Source: an uncultured Methylobacter sp. | Lineage (GTDB): Bacteria > Pseudomonadota > Gammaproteobacteria > Methylococcales > Methylomonadaceae | NCBI GenBank assembly: GCA_903831545.1 | Contig: CAIKYI010000382.1 | Span: 1-10,058 of the forward strand | Reading direction: 5' to 3' | DNA length: 10,058 nt | Shown here: positions 7,397-10,058 of the stretch, piece after piece | How positions within the stretch are numbered: the stretch's first letter is position 1 | Layout of the letters: each line of letters begins with the position of its first letter | Notes under the pieces: model-generated | What the model was told of the DNA's origin: nothing | The model's input: only the letters and a program-made list of their open reading frames with translations | Database searches by the model: none | Program-made: the position numbers and the translations under genes

Positions 7397-7867
7397 TTAA
7401 CCTTCTGTTTTTCGAAATAAGGCATGACAAGCAGTACAGGTGGTTTTAATTTCATGTAACGTTTTACCAAGCGCATCAATTTGATTTTGGCTGGCCTGTT
7501 CATACAGTTGCTTGTCTTGTTGTTTAAGCTTGTTACCCAACGCCAAAAATGCAGTTTGTTCGCCGGGCGTTAAGGATAAGGTCGGCATTTTGGCAATAAT
7601 GGCGTCGACTGTTTTTGACAATTCCTGGGCGCTATTGGCAATACGTTGCGCATATTTGCGCCGTTCGCTATCCAACTCCGTTTCTGTCATGAAACGCTCC
7701 TGCATCAGGTTATCCATTCTATCCATCAAATCCCGCAATTCCGCATCATGAATGCTATGCAATGCAGGAACTCCGGTTTCACTTTGCCCGACGACAGATA
7801 ACGGTTGCTGAGGGGGATGGGAACAGGCTGTTAACATTAACAGCAAGGCCAGAAAGTTCTTTTTCAT
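7397..7867 (-). CDS. Lipoprotein c-type cytochrome, monohaem, cytochrome c'/c556-like
   Basis: This is a 156-residue exported protein. The N-terminus KKNFLALLLMLTAC is a lipoprotein signal with lipobox LTAC and acylated Cys15. A single haem motif CTACH is at residues 144-148, close to the C-terminus, followed by ALFR. A C-terminal CxxCHxx(Y/F)R after a mostly helical body (heptad-like ELRDLMDRMDNLMQERF and LGNKLKQQDKQLYEQ) is the plan of the four-helix cytochrome c'/c556 group. I chose ATG 7867. A GTG at 7882 would add only MSVNI before the basic residues and dull the signal peptide. A weak GTGAG lies upstream of 7867. The gene is first in a two-gene unit with the porin, with a promoter at 7951-7979. 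The Asp after the acylated Cys that directs inner-membrane retention is absent (Ser-His follow), so outer-membrane anchoring is possible. Electron partner and ligand are not evident. Confidence 0.85.
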   Translation of the reverse strand: MKKNFLALLLMLTACSHPPQQPLSVVGQSETGVPALHSIHDAELRDLMDRMDNLMQERFMTETELDSERRKYAQRIANSAQELSKTVDAIIAKMPTLSLTPGEQTAFLALGNKLKQQDKQLYEQASQNQIDALGKTLHEIKTTCTACHALFRKTEG

Positions 7868-7928
7868 AATGTTAACACTCACAGTTTTTAGTTTAGTTTA
7901 ACGTAAAAATCGTTAATCTATTCATGGA

Positions 7929-7938
7929 AGGTATACCT
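7929..7938. promoter_or_regulatory. 10-bp perfect palindrome just downstream of the promoter (possible operator)
   Basis: AGGTATACCT is a perfect palindrome lying at about +6 to +15 of the predicted transcript of the cytochrome-porin operon. A repressor bound there would block initiation or early elongation. It is a single site with no second copy seen, so chance cannot be excluded. Confidence 0.3.
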
Positions 7939-7950
7939 ATAACATTACAA

Positions 7951-7979
7951 ATTACAGGTTTTCATAAATGTAATTTCAA
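7951..7979 (-). promoter_or_regulatory. Sigma70-type promoter of the cytochrome-porin operon
   Basis: Reading the minus strand, TTGAAA (7979-7974) matches the -35 consensus at 5 of 6 bases. A 17-base spacer follows, then TGTAAT (7956-7951), also 5 of 6 to the -10 consensus. Transcription would begin near 7944, leaving a leader of about 77 bases before ATG 7867. Spacing is optimal. It is the only well-formed promoter I noticed in this gap on that strand. Confidence 0.55.
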
Positions 7980-8192
7980 AATTAAAAAAGCGACAAATCG
8001 ATTCAAAACATAGCCAATTTTAGCCTTATTAATGTCAGAAACCTGCGGAATTTGCAAAAACCTTTGTCACCGAGTTGATGAAAACAGGTTAATTTGAAAA
8101 ACTGAACTCAATACAAATACCTAGATTTGAGGGCGACAAACCACGATCATGGCTGACCTGTAAAATTGATGCCATCACGTTTAGTAGACTCA
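7980..8192. other. AT-rich intergenic region, no gene seen
   Basis: No coding frame with recognisable content was found. The short word TTACAGGT or a close form recurs in this gap: at 7952-7959 inside the promoter, as AACAGGTT near 8084-8092, and inverted as GACCTGTAA near 8154-8163. Whether these are regulator sites or chance in AT-rich DNA cannot be decided from one copy of the region. Confidence 0.3.
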
Positions 8193-8890
8193 TTATCTCG
8201 TTGCTGTCGTTAATCTCGGTTTATCAGCAAAATCCACCTGGATTTCTTCCGCCTGATTGTGATCAATCGGGCTCGCCAGAGCAAAAAATTTTCTTGGTAC
8301 GGTCAAAGGCGGGCGTTTCTGCAGCAGTCTTGGTTTTAATCGGTAGGGATGTCTTCAGCACGGAGAGAAGCACTTGCTCGTGCTCAATAAATTTGAGAGG
8401 TTTCGCCAGAAAACCATTCATGCCAAACTCAAGACAATGCCGTCTATCCTCGTCGAAGGCGTTGGCAGTAAGAGCAAAATTGGATGATGGGACAGGTCAT
8501 GGTCACGTTCGAACTCGCGAATACAGATGGTTGCCTCAAAGCCATCCATGTTGGGCATCCTTAGATCCATCAGGATATCGTCAAATGCTCTACGCTGCGA
8601 ACAGCCTCGACCGCTTGGAGACCATCTTCGACAAACGTGGCCGTAAGACCAATCTTACCAAGTGCAGTCTTTGCAACCAGACGGTTGATTGGGGAGTCCT
8701 CTGCGACAAGGACACGAGCGGTTAGTTGGTCACCGGCAATTTTTCTGAGACTATCACCGAGTACGGGTTGGCGTTTAACCGCATCAGCAGTCTGCCGGAC
8801 CTTGATACTGAACCAGAAACTGGAGCCTTTACCAACGGTTGATTCGACGCCGGCATCCCCGTCCATTAGTTGGCCATTGCAGCAACTCCG
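8193..8890 (-). pseudogene. Remnant of a hybrid histidine kinase (end of HATPase plus receiver domain), frameshifted
   Basis: On the minus strand, from 8866, MDGDAGVESTVGKGSSFWF is the end of a HATPase domain. After a linker it runs into a receiver start, ARVLVAEDSPINRL (acidic pair near 8696-8701). The frame then breaks near 8583-8585, where a short run of T appears to have lost one base. In the next frame DDILMDLRMPNMDGFEA supplies the phospho-acceptor Asp. A second break near 8475 changes frame again, after which LTANAFDEDRRHCLEFG and FLAKPLK complete the receiver. A probable third shift in the run of six A at 8283-8288 opens a tail reading ALASPIDHNQAEEIQVDF, stopping at 8193. The sensor, HisKA and most of HATPase are missing upstream. 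It is not a copy of the intact kinase at 1882-5658, because the receiver residues differ widely. All breaks are single-base and at or next to short homopolymers. Confidence 0.82.
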
Positions 8891-8905
8891 GCAACAAGCA
8901 ACCTT

Positions 8906-9352
8906 ATAAACTGCCTGTTACTGTATCGTTCGACAATAAAAAACCCGCCAAGTCTAGTGACCTGCAGGTTTATGTACTTCGTTGTATCTATTTTAATTCA
9001 TGCGGGCTCTATCACAAAAGACTCTGAAAGCCCCATTAATAAAGGATTCAATTAATTTAAAATTTACCAGTTACTGTAAATGTTACTGCATTTTATCGGC
9101 GCGCCTCTGCTTTTTTTGATATTGTCACTAACAAATAGGGCAATGACACTTTTTTATAAACTTCTCCGCAACGCTTGCCGATTTTCAGGCACAAAAAATG
9201 CCGGAATTAACCGACCGTGATTGATTACTTTTGTTTTTAAGGCTTGGACTGATAAGAGACTTTTCCATCTGCCATTGGGCATTTAAAAATATCAGCATGA
9301 ACTGGCGATATAATAATAACGTAAAAAAGAAACAAAACTTTCATTTCAAGTC
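8906..9352. other. Non-coding stretch between two pseudogenes
   Basis: I see no gene here. The short frames on the plus strand have no recognisable content. A small hairpin GGCA-CAAAAAA-TGCC lies around 9189-9203 and an 8-bp palindrome GGCGCGCC around 9100-9107, both likely chance. The missing upstream part of the kinase remnant is not recoverable here on the minus strand, which supports true truncation rather than a single frameshift. Confidence 0.4.
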
Positions 9353-9838
9353 TCAATTCGAACCTAGGCTGCCTTTATTATTAGAAGTTTTTTTAGCAAA
9401 AATAAATAGTGATGATTTATCTTTTCTTCGATTGAAGGATAGCAAACCTAATCCACTGGCAAATAGCCGGATTGCTGCTGGCAAGGGAATGGCGGCAACA
9501 TTAAGTGTCAACAATTGGGAAAAACCATTCGAATCTATCGCAATTATCTGACCGATATTATTGATACTAAATACTTCTGTTAGATAAGCACCACCTGACA
9601 AGGCGGCTAAGTTATTCAAATCAATTGCAGTGTTGGAACCGGTTTGCCACAAGGATGCGTGCCTTTAGAGGTTGCCGCTTGTATAGCCCATGCCCACAAT
9701 CTGACCAGTGGCGTTAATTGCATTAGCATAACCGTGAGCCCCTCCCAGTGTACCCAAGTCAATTGCTATCTTAGAACCGGCTTGCATGTTCGCCGGTGTC
9801 GCCGCTGTTATAGTGCATATTCTGGCCCAACCCCCCAT
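9353..9838 (-). pseudogene. Broken HAF-repeat protein with VPLPA-CTERM-type sorting tail
   Basis: The minus-strand frame ending at 9353 contains NVAAIPLPAAIRLFASGLG followed by a hydrophobic stretch and NRRK, which is a VPLPA-CTERM exosortase sorting signal. The usual Trp of PAAxWLF is Arg here. Upstream are HAF-type extracellular repeats: DLNNLAALSGG...INNIGQI, then IDLGTLGGAHGYANAINATG, then QIVGMGYTSG. An in-frame TAA at 9665-9667 separates the two repeats (GNL-stop-RHASLW). Further up, GQNMHYNSGDTGEHA, an earlier repeat, is in another frame, so a deletion or shift occurred near 9785. No start codon with a signal peptide can be found. Intact relatives are secreted or surface proteins of unknown function in Gram-negative bacteria with exosortase. 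A TTG at 9652 could in theory start a 99-residue peptide, but it would lack a signal peptide. Confidence 0.78.
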
Positions 9839-9924
9839 TTAATCAACGCTACCCCCTGCTCATGTCTTAAAAAAATCGGCATTATCTAGCCTTAATTTTT
9901 TTCATTGACTGTCTTTATCGATAA

Positions 9925-10058
9925 TTATTGGCGGATTAGTTGAATACTGGTTATTTGGCGAGTCATTGCTACATCTGCGGCTGATTTTTTTTCTAAACCA
10001 GATCCAAAAGTTGGCGTTACCCCTCCCCTAAAATCAAGTTGGTATTCGAAAAGTAATA
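9925..10058 (-). CDS. Possible 3' end of an unidentified gene, partial
   Basis: A minus-strand frame is open from the right edge of the window to TAA at 9925-9927, about 44 codons, reading FRGGVTPTFGSGLEKKSAAD and then MTRQITSIQL. I do not recognise it. It has no visible start and is short enough to be open by chance in AT-rich DNA, although the composition is not obviously low-complexity. It could be an upstream fragment of the decayed HAF-repeat gene region or a separate gene reaching in from the right. Confidence 0.2.
   Translation of the reverse strand, partial: LLFEYQLDFRGGVTPTFGSGLEKKSAADVAMTRQITSIQLIRQ

Noticed and set aside
7393..7503. Extended N-terminus of the porin
   Set aside because: It overlaps the end of the cytochrome gene and would bury the signal peptide 37 residues in. 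ATG 7392 has a good ribosome binding site and puts the signal peptide first.
8201..8725. Long plus-strand frame (174 codons)
   Set aside because: It lies antisense to the kinase remnant, whose minus-strand frames encode a clear receiver domain. The plus-strand product has no recognisable content and is rich in Cys, Ser and Arg, as expected from an antisense frame.
9121..9150. TTGTCA...TGACA inverted repeat as a terminator
   Set aside because: The stem is only about 5-6 bp with a loop of more than 15 bases, so a stable terminator hairpin is unlikely despite nearby T runs.

Overview
The window looks like chromosomal DNA of a gammaproteobacterial methylotroph, most likely a type I methanotroph (Methylococcales). 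The reasons are the C1-cofactor genes at the left (a dihydropteroate-synthase-like protein, a DUF447 protein and MfnB, a set tied to tetrahydromethanopterin and methanofuran biosynthesis), the moderate GC content, the VPLPA-CTERM remnant and a REP-like MITE. The taxonomic call is inference from gene content, not from a marker gene.

Left part (1-5658, plus strand). The 3' end of a dihydropteroate-synthase-like gene is followed by a roughly 300-base gap that holds a 133-bp MITE with perfect 12-bp terminal inverted repeats and two internal REP-like hairpins. Then come three genes joined by ATGA stop/start overlaps: a DUF447 protein, mfnB (the first committed enzyme of the furan moiety of methanofuran) and a 1258-residue hybrid histidine kinase. 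The kinase has a signal peptide, a periplasmic NMT1/THI5-like binding domain, one membrane helix, about four PAS domains, HisKA, HATPase and a receiver domain. Its coupling to a methanofuran gene is the most interesting feature here. It suggests that a periplasmic small-molecule sensor is made together with C1-carrier biosynthesis, although no output regulator is visible.

Middle part (5659-7979, minus strand, convergent to the above). A two-gene unit encodes a lipoprotein c-type cytochrome with a C-terminal CxxCH (cytochrome c'/c556-like) and, 4 bases later, a DcaP-like trimeric outer-membrane porin with an N-terminal coiled coil. A good sigma70-like promoter and a 10-bp perfect palindrome lie upstream.

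Right part (about 8193-10058) is a decay zone. It holds the C-terminal end of a second, unrelated hybrid kinase (end of HATPase plus REC) broken by several single-base frame changes, a non-coding stretch, and a broken HAF-repeat/VPLPA-CTERM surface protein with an in-frame stop and a frame change. The last 130 bases carry a short open minus-strand frame of unknown identity. No tRNA, rRNA, CRISPR array, transposase gene or intact insertion sequence was seen.
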